Shown one piece after another: positions 1 to 11,739 of a stretch of 64,000 nucleotides of DNA (position 1 is the stretch's first letter; every line of letters starts with the position of its first letter). The notes below the pieces were generated by a model. It was not told the DNA's origin. It was given only the letters and a program-made list of their open reading frames with translations, and ran no database searches. The stretch comes from Massilia sp. Mn16-1_5 (lineage in GTDB: Bacteria > Pseudomonadota > Gammaproteobacteria > Burkholderiales > Burkholderiaceae_D), in the NCBI RefSeq assembly GCF_004798585.1, contig NZ_PPXQ01000005.1:62001-126000 (forward strand), read 5' to 3'. A program made the translations under genes and the position numbers.

Positions 1-494
1 ACGGACCGTCCGGCGTCGTCGAGCACGGCGTCGTTGGCGTCGGCCAGCGGCAGCACGCGGCGCTTCAGGCTCGCCGGGTCGAGCGCCACCACCACGCGGT
101 GCTTGGCAGGTCCCGTCGAATTCTCGGTGCTGACCAGGACCTCCCCTTGCGCGGTCCAGCCGAGCACCGTGACGCCGCCGTTCTCGAACGTGATCCGCTT
201 CGGCAGGCCGCCCTCCAGCGGCATTACATAGGCTTCCTGCGCGCCTTCGTAGGAGGCGGCAAAGGCGACGAGCTTGCCGTCGTGCGAGATCGCGGCATGG
301 GTTTCGGCCGAGGGGTGCGTGGTCAGGCGCGTGGCCTTGCCGCCGGCGAGCGTGGTGCGCCACAGGTCGCCTTCGGCGGTGAAGACCACCGTGTCGCCGC
401 GCACGGCCGGGAAGCGGAAGTAAGGGTCGGCGGCGCCGGCCTGGGCGCCCGACAGGGCCAGGGACAGCGCGAGAATGGGTCGGGACAGTTTCAT
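1..494 (-). CDS. Tricorn-like S41 family protease, N-terminal part (gene runs off the window)
   Basis: An open frame starts with ATG at 494 and reads to base 1 without a stop, giving about 164 residues. It opens with a signal peptide (MKLSRPILALSLALSGAQA), so the product is exported. After the likely cleavage site come propeller-type repeats: a DPYFRFPAVRGDTVVFTAEG stretch, then GDLWRT, THPSAETHAAISHDGKLVAF and GGLPKRITF. This is the style of the N-terminal beta-propeller of tricorn-type proteases, whose catalytic S41 core would lie outside the window. A TolB-like or S9 peptidase propeller would look similar at this length, so the protease call rests on the opening motif. It is a separate unit from clpA, with a terminator between them. 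Confidence 0.7.
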   Translation of the reverse strand, partial: MKLSRPILALSLALSGAQAGAADPYFRFPAVRGDTVVFTAEGDLWRTTLAGGKATRLTTHPSAETHAAISHDGKLVAFAASYEGAQEAYVMPLEGGLPKRITFENGGVTVLGWTAQGEVLVSTENSTGPAKHRVVVALDPASLKRRVLPLADANDAVLDDAGRS

Positions 495-565
495 GGTCAC
501 TGCGGCAGAGTTTGCTAAAGAGCATGAGTCTGCCACAGGCCACGGATGAGTTGGCGTGCATACAG

Positions 566-598
566 GCAAAAAAAACCGCGCACGGGGCGCGGTTTTTG
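566..598 (-). terminator. Intrinsic terminator after clpA
   Basis: A 7-bp stem, ACCGCGC at 575-581 with GCGCGGT at 587-593 and a 5-nt loop, is followed on the minus strand by an eight-T run. It lies 15 bases past the clpA stop. A T run on the other side too makes it potentially bidirectional. Confidence 0.85.
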
Positions 599-612
599 TG
601 GAGCATCGAGGC

Positions 613-2913
613 TTACTCGATCTCGACCGTCTCGGCCGGTGCCGGCGGCGGCAGTGCGTCGCCTTCCGGGAACTCGAGGACGACATCGTCCTTCTCGTTC
701 AGGTCGACCGTGACCCGGCCACCGTTGACCAGGCGGCCGAACAGCAGCTCGTCGGCCAAGGCCTTGCGGATCATGTCCTGGATCAGGCGCGACATCGGAC
801 GCGCACCCATCTGCGGGTCGAAGCCCTTCGAGGCGAGGAACTTGCGCAGCTTCTCGGTGAAGACGGCTTCCACCTTCTTCTCGTGCAGCTGCTCTTCCAG
901 CTGCATCAGGAACTTGTCCACGACGCGCAGGATGATTTCCTCGTCCAGCGCGCGGAAGCTGATGATCGCGTCCAGGCGGTTGCGGAACTCCGGCGTGAAC
1001 ATGCGCTTGATGTCGGCCATCTCGTCGCCGGCCGCCTTCGAATCCACGAAGCCCACCGAGCGCTTGGTCAGGCTCTCGGCGCCCGCGTTCGTGGTCATGA
1101 TGATGATCACGTTGCGGAAGTCGGCCTTGCGTCCGTTGTTGTCGGTCAGCGTGCCATGGTCCATCACCTGCAGCAGGATGTTGAAAATGTCCGGATGGGC
1201 TTTTTCAATCTCGTCCAGCAGCAGCACCGCGTGCGGCTTCTTGGTGATGGCCTCGGTCAGCAGGCCGCCCTGGTCGAAGCCGACGTAGCCCGGCGGCGCA
1301 CCAATCAGGCGCGACACGGCGTGACGCTCCATGTACTCCGACATGTCGAAGCGGATCAGCTCGATGCCGAGGATGAAGGCCAGCTGCTTGGCCACCTCGG
1401 TCTTGCCGACACCGGTCGGACCGGAGAACAGGAAGGAGCCGATCGGCTTGTCCTGCTTGCCCAGGCCCGCGCGCGCCATCTTGATGGCGGACGCCAGCGC
1501 GTCGATCGCAGGATCCTGGCCGAAGACGACGTTGCGCAGGTCGCGGTCGATCGTCTGCAGCTTGCTGCGGTCGTCCTGGTTGACCGTCTGCGGTGGGATA
1601 CGCGCGATCTTGGCGATGATTTCCTCGATCTCGGTTTTACCGATCGTCTTCTTCTGCTTCGACTTCGGCAGGATGCGCTGGGCCGCGCCCGCTTCGTCGA
1701 TGACGTCGATCGCCTTGTCAGGCAGGTGACGGTCGTTGATGAAGCGCGCCGCCAGTTCCGCCGCGGTCGAGAGTGCCGACGACGAGTACTTCACGCCGTG
1801 GTGTTCTTCGAAGCGCGACTTCAGGCCACGCAGGATCTGCACGGTCTGCTCGACCGACGGCTCGTTGACGTCGACCTTCTGGAAGCGGCGGCTCAGTGCA
1901 TGGTCCTTCTCGAACACGCCGCGGAATTCCGTGAACGTGGTCGCGCCGATGCACTTCAGCTGGCCGTTGGCCAGGGCCGGCTTCAGCAGGTTCGATGCGT
2001 CGAGCGTGCCGCCCGATGCGGAACCGGCGCCGATGATCGTGTGGATCTCGTCGATGAACAGGATGCCGTTCGGCGTGTCCTTCAATTGCTTGAGGACGGC
2101 CTTCAGGCGCTGTTCGAAGTCGCCGCGGTACTTGGTGCCGGCCAGCAGCGCGCCCATGTCGAGCGAGAACACGACGGCGTTCTGCAGGATCTCGGGCACG
2201 TCTTCCTGGACGATGCGCCATGCCAGGCCCTCCGCGATCGCGGTCTTGCCGACACCGGCTTCGCCCACGAGCAGCGGATTGTTCTTGCGGCGGCGGCACA
2301 GGATCTGGATCACGCGATCCACTTCCTCTTCGCGGCCGATCAGCGGATCGATCTTGCCGTCGGCGGCCGACTTGTTCAGGTTCTGGGTGAACTGGTCGAG
2401 CGGGCTTTCCTTCGTCGCGCCTTCGACCTGCGCTTCTTCCACGCCTTCCGACGCCTTCTGGCTGTCGATCTGTTGGTCCTTGCGCACGCCGTGCGAGATG
2501 AAGTTCACCACGTCGAGACGGGTCACGCCCTGCTGGTGCAGGTAGTAAACAGCATGCGAGTCCTTCTCGCCGAAGATCGCGACGAGCACGTTGGCGCCCG
2601 TGACTTCCTTCTTGCCGTTCGAGGCCGACTGCACGTGCATGATCGCACGCTGGATCACGCGCTGGAAGCCGAGCGTCGGCTGGGTGTCGACCTCGCCCGT
2701 GCCCGGCACGGTCGGGGTGTTGTCACCGATGAAATTGGTCAGGGTCTTGCGCAGGTCATCGATATTGACCGCGCATGCACGCAGGACTTCAGCGGCCGAA
2801 GGATTATCGAGGAGCGCAAGCAGCAGGTGCTCCACGGTAATGAACTCGTGCCGTGCCTGTCGAGCTTCGACAAAGGCCATGTGTAGGGATACTTCAAGTT
2901 CCTGCGCAATCAT
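613..2913 (-). CDS. clpA: ATP-dependent Clp protease ATP-binding subunit ClpA
   Basis: The 766-residue AAA+ unfoldase feeds substrates to the ClpP peptidase in the cytoplasm. The order is Clp N-domain ([18 protein letters not shown]), first AAA module with Walker A GEAGVGKT, then a second with GPTGVGKT and the pore-type GYVGFDQGG segment. Length is close to the roughly 758 residues of E. coli ClpA. I place the start at 2913, not further upstream, because GGAGGAAGT sits directly before this ATG and the protein then begins as ClpA does. The ATG overlaps the clpS stop (ATGA), so clpS-clpA is a translationally coupled pair encoding adaptor and unfoldase. No clpP is present in the window. Confidence 0.97.
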   Translation of the reverse strand: MIAQELEVSLHMAFVEARQARHEFITVEHLLLALLDNPSAAEVLRACAVNIDDLRKTLTNFIGDNTPTVPGTGEVDTQPTLGFQRVIQRAIMHVQSASNGKKEVTGANVLVAIFGEKDSHAVYYLHQQGVTRLDVVNFISHGVRKDQQIDSQKASEGVEEAQVEGATKESPLDQFTQNLNKSAADGKIDPLIGREEEVDRVIQILCRRRKNNPLLVGEAGVGKTAIAEGLAWRIVQEDVPEILQNAVVFSLDMGALLAGTKYRGDFEQRLKAVLKQLKDTPNGILFIDEIHTIIGAGSASGGTLDASNLLKPALANGQLKCIGATTFTEFRGVFEKDHALSRRFQKVDVNEPSVEQTVQILRGLKSRFEEHHGVKYSSSALSTAAELAARFINDRHLPDKAIDVIDEAGAAQRILPKSKQKKTIGKTEIEEIIAKIARIPPQTVNQDDRSKLQTIDRDLRNVVFGQDPAIDALASAIKMARAGLGKQDKPIGSFLFSGPTGVGKTEVAKQLAFILGIELIRFDMSEYMERHAVSRLIGAPPGYVGFDQGGLLTEAITKKPHAVLLLDEIEKAHPDIFNILLQVMDHGTLTDNNGRKADFRNVIIIMTTNAGAESLTKRSVGFVDSKAAGDEMADIKRMFTPEFRNRLDAIISFRALDEEIILRVVDKFLMQLEEQLHEKKVEAVFTEKLRKFLASKGFDPQMGARPMSRLIQDMIRKALADELLFGRLVNGGRVTVDLNEKDDVVLEFPEGDALPPPAPAETVEIE

Positions 2914-3212
2914 ACTTCCTCCATCACGCACTGCAGGGGATGCCCCGCCTTGCGCGCATGCGTTAAGACAAACTCCACTTTGGTACACGCTATATCTTTG
3001 GAAAACACGCCGCACACTCCTTTACCATGACGGTGTACGGAAAGCATGATCTGCGTCGCTGTTTCGCGATCCTTGTTGAAGTACTCCTGAATGATGGCCA
3101 CCACAAATTCCATCGGTGTGTAGTCATCGTTCAGCAAGGCCACCTGATACAGGGGCGGTGGTTTGACTGTCTGCCGCTCCAGCAGCTGTTCGGTATCGTG
3201 CTTGGTTGCCAT
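2910..3212 (-). CDS. clpS: ATP-dependent Clp protease adaptor ClpS
   Basis: The 100-residue adaptor binds the ClpA N-domain and delivers N-degron substrates. Family hallmarks are visible: [17 protein letters not shown], the helix [31 protein letters not shown], and the C-terminal CVMEEV. The first 20 residues form the usual flexible, variable N-terminal extension. It is the first gene of the clpS-clpA pair and overlaps clpA by four bases. Confidence 0.97.
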   Translation of the reverse strand: MATKHDTEQLLERQTVKPPPLYQVALLNDDYTPMEFVVAIIQEYFNKDRETATQIMLSVHRHGKGVCGVFSKDIACTKVEFVLTHARKAGHPLQCVMEEV

Positions 3213-3568
3213 GGGCGTATTCTAAAGCGTTCAAGGATGATGCAAAGCAGAAATATCAGCTCACTGCGTTCAGCTCACTTCGATTCGTCTTCATCTTACT
3301 TGTTTTCCGTTGAAAGCGCAGATGCGGTTCCGATTGCAGAAATCAAGAGCTGGGTTTTCATAGGCATATGCATGGGCTATGCATGACGTATGAAAAAATT
3401 AACAACAGTCGCATCAAAGGGCTTGACTTCAAAGTTTAGTGCATCAACAATGCAAACATTGACATGTACTTATGTACTTGTTGATAAGAAGTGAGCAGGC
3501 TGAGGAGGGGGCAAGAAGCTTCTTGCTTTTATGGCTCGTGTGATTTGTTTATATTTGAAAGTTCTTTT
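3213..3568. promoter_or_regulatory. Divergent promoter region of clpS and cspA, with a long cspA leader
   Basis: This 356-bp stretch is markedly more AT-rich than its surroundings and has no convincing gene. It must hold the clpS promoter (minus) and the cspA promoter (plus). A TTGACA at 3459-3464 is the best cspA -35 candidate, with TTGATAAG at 3481-3488 at about -10 distance. The pair brackets an inverted repeat built on GTACTTATGTAC (3466-3477). Transcription from there would leave an untranslated leader of roughly 70-80 nt, typical of cold-shock mRNAs whose leader folds as a thermosensor. Promoter hexamers are guesses from spacing. Confidence 0.5.
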
Positions 3569-3772
3569 ATGGCAACTGGTACTGTTAAGTGGTTCAATGA
3601 TTCCAAAGGCTTTGGCTTCATCACTCCAGATGACGGCGGCGAGGATCTGTTCGCGCATTTCTCCGCAATCAACATGAACGGTTTTAAGACCCTCAAAGAA
3701 GGTCAGAAAGTCCAATTCGAAGTCACGCAAGGCCCTAAAGGCAAGCAAGCTTCCAACATCCAGGGCATGTAA
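3569..3772 (+). CDS. cspA: Cold-shock protein, CspA family
   Basis: This 67-residue single OB-fold nucleic-acid chaperone starts [20 protein letters not shown]. It has both RNA-binding motifs, KGFGFI and DLFAHF, and ends [12 protein letters not shown]. The ATG at 3569 is chosen over in-frame upstream codons because the family start ([10 protein letters not shown]) is exact there. It is monocistronic, with a strong terminator 22 bases after the stop. Which csp paralogue it is cannot be told from sequence alone. Confidence 0.96.
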   Translation: MATGTVKWFNDSKGFGFITPDDGGEDLFAHFSAINMNGFKTLKEGQKVQFEVTQGPKGKQASNIQGM

Positions 3773-3794
3773 TTCATCCCTGCGGAAGCGAGAA

Positions 3795-3820
3795 ACCCCG
3801 CCAAGTGCGGGGTTTTTTTT
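3795..3820 (+). terminator. Intrinsic terminator of cspA
   Basis: ACCCCGC (3795-3801) pairs with GCGGGGT (3807-3813) around a 5-nt loop and is followed by eight T. It also lies downstream of the convergent icd, where an A run gives T on the other strand, so it may serve both. A second GC hairpin (3842-3863) nearer to icd lacks a T tract. Confidence 0.9.
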
Positions 3821-3881
3821 CGTCCATGCATTTTATTCGGCGCCCGCCTCTTTCGAAGCGGGCTGATCCGAAAATAATCGC

Positions 3882-5138
<1,257 letters not shown>

Positions 5139-5182
5139 GTATTCTCCCAGGTGGCTGGATTACAATAGCGGCGGGATCTGTA

Positions 5183-5235
5183 GTCTTCTATAAGACACAA
5201 GATGGCGTCTTGCATTATGCACTAGTATTTTGACA
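5183..5235 (-). promoter_or_regulatory. Palindromic operator/promoter element of icd
   Basis: GTCTTCTATAAGAC (5183-5196) has perfect 5-bp arms. On the minus strand it contains TATAGA, a plausible -10 box, about 45 bases before the icd start. The next ~40 bases, including TGCATTATGCAC and AGTATTTT, recur with few changes upstream of the monomeric idh (8478-8530). A regulator that represses by covering the -10 is a reasonable inference. I do not name it. Confidence 0.6.
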
Positions 5236-5286
5236 GATGCCACGCTCCACTGCCCAGCGTTCTACCTGTCGCTTCACACTTTACCC

Positions 5287-5853
5287 ATGCCGCTTATCCT
5301 CTTCAATAAACCCTTCCAGGTCCTGTGCCAGTTTTCGCCGCAGGAAGGCCGCGCATCCCTCGCCGACTACCTCTCCATCCCCGGCATCTATCCGGCCGGC
5401 CGCCTGGACGCCGACAGCGAAGGCCTGATGCTGCTGACCGACGACGGCGCCCTGCAGCACAAGATCGCGCACCCGGACCACAAGGAAGCCAAGACCTACC
5501 TGGTACAGGTGGACGGCATCCCGGATGCGGCCGCCCTCGCCCGCCTGCAGGCGCCGCTCGACCTGGGCGACTTCGTGACGAAGCCCTGCCGCGCGGTACG
5601 CATCGCCGAACCAGAATGGCTGTGGCCGCGCAACCCGCCGATCCGCACGCGCGCGGACAAGCCGACGGGGTGGATCGCGATCACGCTGGAAGAGGGAAAG
5701 AACCGGCAGGTGCGCAGGATGACGGCGGCGGTGGGATTGCCGACGCTGAGGCTGGTGAGGAGCAGTATCGGGCCGTTCAGCCTGGCGACGCATCCCTTGA
5801 TGCCGGGAGAATTCGTCGAGGTGCCGGTCGCGGCATTAAAAGGCAAACGTTGA
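5287..5853 (+). CDS. 23S rRNA pseudouridine synthase, RsuA/RluE family
   Basis: The 188-residue enzyme isomerises one uridine in rRNA to pseudouridine. The catalytic motif GRLDADSEGLMLLTDDG is present with its aspartate, followed by KTYLVQVDG and EGKNRQVRRMTAAVGLPTLRLVR. There is no N-terminal S4 domain, and the short form starting PLILFNKP is characteristic of RluE (modifying U2457 in E. coli) rather than RsuA or RluB. The start at 5287 is favoured over the longer frame (5230) because the enzyme core begins immediately there. A REP-like palindrome begins one base after the stop, then a terminator. Confidence 0.85.
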   Translation: MPLILFNKPFQVLCQFSPQEGRASLADYLSIPGIYPAGRLDADSEGLMLLTDDGALQHKIAHPDHKEAKTYLVQVDGIPDAAALARLQAPLDLGDFVTKPCRAVRIAEPEWLWPRNPPIRTRADKPTGWIAITLEEGKNRQVRRMTAAVGLPTLRLVRSSIGPFSLATHPLMPGEFVEVPVAALKGKR

Positions 5854-5854
5854 C

Positions 5855-5971
5855 GTAGGGTGGGCGCCCCGTGCCCACCACAAACGTGGCGTCGCGTTGG
5901 CGCATCCATTTGGTGGGCACGGGGCGCCCGGTGAAACCGTGGTCGAGGCCATTGGCCTCGACCACCCCTAC
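5855..5971. repeat. REP-like nested palindromic element
   Basis: The element opens with GTAGGGTGGGC and closes with CACCCCTAC. Inside, GGGCGCCCCGTGCCCACCA (5862-5880) is a perfect 19-bp inverted repeat with 5911-5929. A second perfect 10-bp hairpin with a 3-nt loop follows at 5941-5963. The element begins one base after the pseudouridine synthase stop. A related element is at 9413-9548. Confidence 0.8.
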
Positions 5972-6010
5972 AAAAAAACCCGCCGGCCCTTTCGGGGCGG
6001 CGGGTTTTTC
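5972..6010. terminator. Bidirectional intrinsic terminator between the pseudouridine synthase and idh
   Basis: CCCGCCG (5979-5985) pairs with CGGCGGG (5998-6004). Seven A precede it and five T follow, so it can stop transcription from both convergent genes. Confidence 0.88.
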
Positions 6011-6028
6011 TTTGCGAGCTAAGTCAGC

Positions 6029-8263
<2,235 letters not shown>

Positions 8264-8477
8264 GCGCTTTTTCCTCGGTTCTCGCGAACGGTTCGCGATC
8301 TATAAAACTAATCAATAACGCCAGTCTTCGTTCGCGGCGGAGTCAACGCCCCTGCGGCGACGCCCTGCGCGGTCCGCCGACCATGCTACTCCTCCTTCGG
8401 ACGAAGGGGAATCGGCAACGATCGGCATCAATCATCGCGCCCCGGCCGACTGCCGGGAGACCTCTGCTGTCGCTCAA
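8264..8477 (-). promoter_or_regulatory. Long GC-rich leader of the monomeric isocitrate dehydrogenase gene
   Basis: If transcription starts at the shared palindrome, idh has a leader of about 210 bases. No ORF of note is present. Small hairpins can be drawn, such as CCTTCG/CGAAGG around 8391-8404, but I do not recognise a riboswitch. Bases 8531-8624 on the other side presumably hold the promoter of the DUF2243 gene; I see no clear hexamers there. Confidence 0.35.
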
Positions 8478-8530
8478 GTCTTCTATAAGACATAAGACGA
8501 GCGTTTCACATTATGCACCAGTATTTTACT
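8478..8530 (-). promoter_or_regulatory. Palindromic operator/promoter element of idh, matching that of icd
   Basis: GTCTTCTATAAGAC at 8478-8491 is identical to 5183-5196. The match continues as AAGA, then CATTATGCAC and AGTATTTT with one 1-base gap. The shared block spans about 50 bases. Confidence 0.6.
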
Positions 8531-8624
8531 GTGCGCTACCGCTTTAGCAAGCCGAGGGCCACTCCCCGGCGCTGGACCAGGTGCGAACGCGCTAGGATGG
8601 GACCACAGCTTGAGAGGAGTTGCC

Positions 8625-9416
8625 ATGACCGTACGCCAGTTCGATGCATCGATGCTTGCCGGGCAGCGCGCCCTCGGCTGGGCCGGCTATCTGCTGGGCT
8701 TCGGCCTTGGCGGCTTTTTCGACGGCATCCTGCTGCACCAGATCCTGCAATGGCACCACCTGCTCTCGCTGGTCACGCGCCCGCCCTTCCAGGACATCCG
8801 CGTGCAGATCATGGCCGACGGCTTCTTTCACCTGCTGATGTACGTGCTGGCCGGCGCCGGGCTGTGGAAACTGTGGAAGGGACGGCACCACGTCGAGGAC
8901 GGCGGCGACCGTTTGCTGCTGGCGAACGCGGCCATCGGCTTCGGCGCCTGGCACATGCTCGACGGCGTGCTGTCGCAGTGGATTCTCGGGATTCACCGGA
9001 TCCGGCTCGATTCGGAGTCCGTGCTGTTCTGGGATCTGCTGTGGTTTGTCGTGTTCGGCGTGGCCTTCGTCGTGTTGGGCCGGCGGCTGCGGCGCGGCAG
9101 TGGCGGGGCCTTGGGAGGACGCGGCGGGGCGGCGGCGCTGGTGCTGGCGGTGCTCGTCGGCGGGCCGATGGCAGCCCTGCCGCCGCCGGGGGTGGATACA
9201 GTGATGGTGTTTTATAAGCCGGGGACGAAGCCGGCGACGGTGTTTGCCGGGATCGAGGCGGTGGACGGGCGCATCCTGTGGTCGGCGGCCTCGGGGGACG
9301 TGTGGGCGCTGGATGTGAAGGACAAGAAGCGAACTACCCTGCTCTACAGGCACGGCGCGTGGATGGTCAGTAATTCGGCGCTGGCTATCGGGTGCCTGGC
9401 GTGGACGTCCTTGTAG
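8625..9416 (+). CDS. DUF2243 family membrane protein with a C-terminal extension
   Basis: The 263-residue inner-membrane protein has unknown function. The DUF2243 core is recognisable in residues 15-150: LGFGLGGFFDGILLHQILQW, then IMADGFFHLLMYVLAG, GAWHMLDGVLSQWILGIHRI and LFWDLLWFVVFG, with about four membrane helices rich in His and Trp. A fifth hydrophobic segment follows. The last ~90 residues, about the length of a small soluble domain, are beyond the usual DUF2243 length and I do not recognise them. GAGAGGAG five bases before ATG 8625 fixes the start. The TAG stop lies inside the GTAGGGTGGGC end of a REP-like element, so insertion of that element may have set the present C-terminus. Confidence 0.8.
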   Translation: MTVRQFDASMLAGQRALGWAGYLLGFGLGGFFDGILLHQILQWHHLLSLVTRPPFQDIRVQIMADGFFHLLMYVLAGAGLWKLWKGRHHVEDGGDRLLLANAAIGFGAWHMLDGVLSQWILGIHRIRLDSESVLFWDLLWFVVFGVAFVVLGRRLRRGSGGALGGRGGAAALVLAVLVGGPMAALPPPGVDTVMVFYKPGTKPATVFAGIEAVDGRILWSAASGDVWALDVKDKKRTTLLYRHGAWMVSNSALAIGCLAWTSL

Positions 9417-9548
9417 GGTGGGCATTCATGCCCACGCGGTATTACCGGTTGAATTAACGCGGCGTTAAATCCGGCTTGCGACGTCAACGATCTATGAACC
9501 TGCGGTGCGCACCGGCACGACCGCGTGGGCATGGAATGCCCACCCTAC
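9413..9548. repeat. REP-like palindromic element with 28-bp terminal inverted repeats
   Basis: The left end 9413-9440 (GTAGGGTGGGCATTCATGCC...) pairs with 9520-9548 as an inverted repeat of 28 bp, perfect apart from one extra G. The roughly 80-bp interior is unrelated to the other element. It overlaps the stop codon of the DUF2243 gene. Confidence 0.8.
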
Positions 9549-9584
9549 GAAACTGTGTTGGCCTCGTTTGAGGAAAGACCCCGC

Positions 9585-9625
9585 CAACGCGATGCGAGCG
9601 TCACGCGCGGGCATGCCCGCCCTAC
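9585..9625. repeat. Partial REP-like element
   Basis: CGCCAACGCGATGCG followed by CGGGCATGCCCGCCCTAC resembles the interior (in inverse sense) and right end of the element at 5855-5971. It looks like a half or decayed copy between the second element and the rpsT terminator. Confidence 0.5.
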
Positions 9626-9632
9626 AGCGGAA

Positions 9633-9663
9633 AAACCCGCCGGGACCGGAGTCGGGCGGGTTT
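9633..9663 (-). terminator. Intrinsic terminator of rpsT
   Basis: AAACCCGCC (9633-9641) pairs with GGCGGGTTT (9655-9663). On the minus strand a T run follows, 50 bases past the rpsT stop. Confidence 0.85.
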
Positions 9664-9712
9664 CTCTTCCACTGTACTGCCAGCGCGGCCTGAGCCGCGC
9701 GCCAACCGGGTA

Positions 9713-9979
9713 TTAAGCCGACAGGGCTTTCAGGGCAGCAGCCAGGCGGCTCTTGTGGCGAGCGGCCTTGTTCTTGTGGATGATCTTCTTGTCAGCGATG
9801 CTGTCGATGGTCGACACGGACTGCTGGAAGATGGTGGTCGCAGCAGCTTTGTCGCCTGCCTGGATGGCTTTGCGGACGGCCTTGATGGCGGTGCGCAGGG
9901 TCGAACGCTGAGCGCTGTTGTGTGCGTTTTGCTTAACTGCTTGACGAGCGCGTTTGCGCGCTTGTGCGGTATTTGCCAT
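9713..9979 (-). CDS. rpsT: 30S ribosomal protein S20
   Basis: The 88-residue basic helical protein binds 16S rRNA early in 30S assembly. It starts [18 protein letters not shown] and has the family segments [14 protein letters not shown] and [18 protein letters not shown]. The start at 9979 is chosen over an in-frame codon 12 residues upstream because S20 begins MAN-A and AGGAAATTCC precedes it. It is a single-gene unit with its own promoter and terminator, divergent from murJ. Confidence 0.98.
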   Translation of the reverse strand: MANTAQARKRARQAVKQNAHNSAQRSTLRTAIKAVRKAIQAGDKAAATTIFQQSVSTIDSIADKKIIHKNKAARHKSRLAAALKALSA

Positions 9980-10093
9980 GGAATTTCCTAAATCGGGGTC
10001 AAGTTGCGTTTGCAAACATTAGCGAGTCAAACTGGCCCATTCCAGTGCCTGCCAAACATATGTGTCTGCTAACAGAATTCAGTACAGCCCACG

Positions 10094-10122
10094 ATTATAG
10101 CGAAACAACCCCCTTCTGGCAA
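10094..10122 (-). promoter_or_regulatory. Sigma-70-type promoter of rpsT
   Basis: On the minus strand, TTGCCA (10117-10122) and TATAAT (10094-10099) are separated by 17 bases, a near-consensus pair. It implies a leader of about 105 nt, consistent with leader-based control of S20 known in other bacteria. Confidence 0.75.
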
Positions 10123-10174
10123 TTCATTATTGATTATTGCTGCTGCATGAACGCCCCGCCGGGTATTGCCCAGC

Positions 10175-10180
10175 TATAAT
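10175..10180 (+). promoter_or_regulatory. Perfect -10 box immediately before murJ
   Basis: TATAAT at 10175-10180 would start transcription about 7 bases downstream, near 10187, only two bases before the murJ ATG at 10189. No good -35 hexamer is seen at the usual spacing. Confidence 0.5.
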
Positions 10181-10188
10181 CTCGCCCC

Positions 10189-11739
10189 ATGAATCTGCTC
10201 AAGACCCTCGCTGCCATTTCCAGCATGACCATGGTGTCCCGCGTGACGGGCCTGTTGCGCGAAAGCCTGTTCGCGACCGCCTTCGGCGCCTCGAACTTCA
10301 CCGACGCCTTCAATATCGCCTTCCGCCTGCCGAACCTGCTGCGCCGCCTGTTCGCGGAAGGCGCCTTCTCCCAGGCCTTCGTACCGATCATTACCGAGTA
10401 CAAGACGAAACACGGCCAGGAGGCCACCAAGACCCTGGTCGACCACGTGGCGACCGTGCTGATCTGGGCGACCGTCCTGACCAGCATCGCCGGCATCGTC
10501 GCAGCGCCGGTCCTGATCTATTGGATCGGCGGCGGCCTGCAGCGCGAGCCGGCCGCCTTCGATGCGGCGGTCGTCATGACGCGCATGATGTTCCCCTACA
10601 TCGCCTGCATGGCCTTCGTTGCCCTCTCCAGCGGCGTGCTCAACACCTGGCGCCAGTTCAAGATTCCCGCGATTACCCCGGTGCTGCTGAACCTGTCCTT
10701 CATCTTCGCGGCTGTGGTCATGGCCGACTGGTTCGCGCAGCCGATCTATGCGATGGCCGTCGGCGTGTGCATCGGCGGCGTGCTGCAGGTGGCGCTCCAG
10801 CTGCCCTCGCTCTTGAGGATCGGCATGCTCCCGCGCCTGTCGATCAATCCGCTGAGGGCCTTGCGCGACGCCGGCGTGCACCGCATGCTGGCTAAGATGG
10901 GCCCGGCCGTCTTTTCCGTCGCGGCGGCCCAGATCAGCCTCCTGATCAACACCACGATCGCGGCCGGCCTGGCGGCAGGCGCCGTCTCGGCCCTGCAGTA
11001 CGCGGACCGGCTGATGGAACTGCCGACCGCCCTGCTCGGCGTCGCCCTGGGGACCATCCTGCTGCCCGGCTTGGCCAAGGCCAACACCGAAGGCGATACC
11101 CGCGAATACTCCTCGCTGCTGGACTGGGGCCTGCGCCTGACCTTCCTGCTGTCGATCCCGGCCGCGGTGGGCCTGGCCACCCTGGCCGAGCCGATGATCG
11201 CCACCCTGTTCCATTATGGCGCCTTCGACAACGCCGACGTGGTCGCGTCGTCGCTGCCCCTGATGGCCTACAGTGCCGGCCTGCTCGGCTTCATTCTGGT
11301 GAAGACGCTGGCGCCCGCCTTCTTCGCGCGCCAGGACGTGCGCACGCCGGTGCGCATCGCCGTGGGCGTGCTGGTCGCCACTCAGCTGATGAACCTGGTC
11401 TTCGTGCCGCTGCTGGGCGTGGCCGGCCTGGCCCTGTCGATCGGGGTCGGCGCCTGCCTCAACGCAGCCCTGCTCTACAGCGGACTGCGCAAGCGCCGGA
11501 TCTACCAGCCGGAACCCGGCTGGGGCGGCTTCTTCCTGAAGCTGGTGATTGCCGTCGCGGTGATGGGCGCGGTGGCCTGGTTCGGCCAGGCCCAGTTCGA
11601 CTGGATCGCCATGCGTGCGCATCCGCTCATGCGCGCCGGCGCCCTGCTGGCCATCATCACGGCCAGTGGGATCAGCTATTTCGGCGTGCTCGGCGTGCTG
11701 GGCTTCCGCCCGCGCGACTTCAAGCGCCGCGCCAAGTAA
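10189..11739 (+). CDS. murJ: Lipid II flippase MurJ
   Basis: The 516-residue inner-membrane flippase moves the peptidoglycan precursor lipid II to the periplasmic face. It has MVSRVTGLLRESLFATAFG, FNIAFRLPNLLRRLFAEGAFSQAFVP and the fourteen-helix MATE/MOP-type pattern of the family, at the usual length. The arginines of the N-terminal helices that line the cavity are present. It is essential in most Gram-negatives. No ribosome-binding site is evident and the -10 box nearly touches the start. Its stop (11737-11739) abuts the stop of the convergent pseudopilin gene with no intervening base. Confidence 0.97.
   Translation: MNLLKTLAAISSMTMVSRVTGLLRESLFATAFGASNFTDAFNIAFRLPNLLRRLFAEGAFSQAFVPIITEYKTKHGQEATKTLVDHVATVLIWATVLTSIAGIVAAPVLIYWIGGGLQREPAAFDAAVVMTRMMFPYIACMAFVALSSGVLNTWRQFKIPAITPVLLNLSFIFAAVVMADWFAQPIYAMAVGVCIGGVLQVALQLPSLLRIGMLPRLSINPLRALRDAGVHRMLAKMGPAVFSVAAAQISLLINTTIAAGLAAGAVSALQYADRLMELPTALLGVALGTILLPGLAKANTEGDTREYSSLLDWGLRLTFLLSIPAAVGLATLAEPMIATLFHYGAFDNADVVASSLPLMAYSAGLLGFILVKTLAPAFFARQDVRTPVRIAVGVLVATQLMNLVFVPLLGVAGLALSIGVGACLNAALLYSGLRKRRIYQPEPGWGGFFLKLVIAVAVMGAVAWFGQAQFDWIAMRAHPLMRAGALLAIITASGISYFGVLGVLGFRPRDFKRRAK

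Noticed and set aside
556..2886. 776-residue plus-strand open frame opposite clpA
   Set aside because: High-GC antisense shadow: it mirrors the ClpA frame and has no family motif, while the minus-strand product is unmistakable.
2914..3015. 34-residue upstream extension of ClpA
   Set aside because: It lies inside clpS and the normal ClpA N-terminus with a strong Shine-Dalgarno begins at 2913.
3842..3863. Second terminator after icd
   Set aside because: A GC hairpin exists, but no T run follows on the minus strand.
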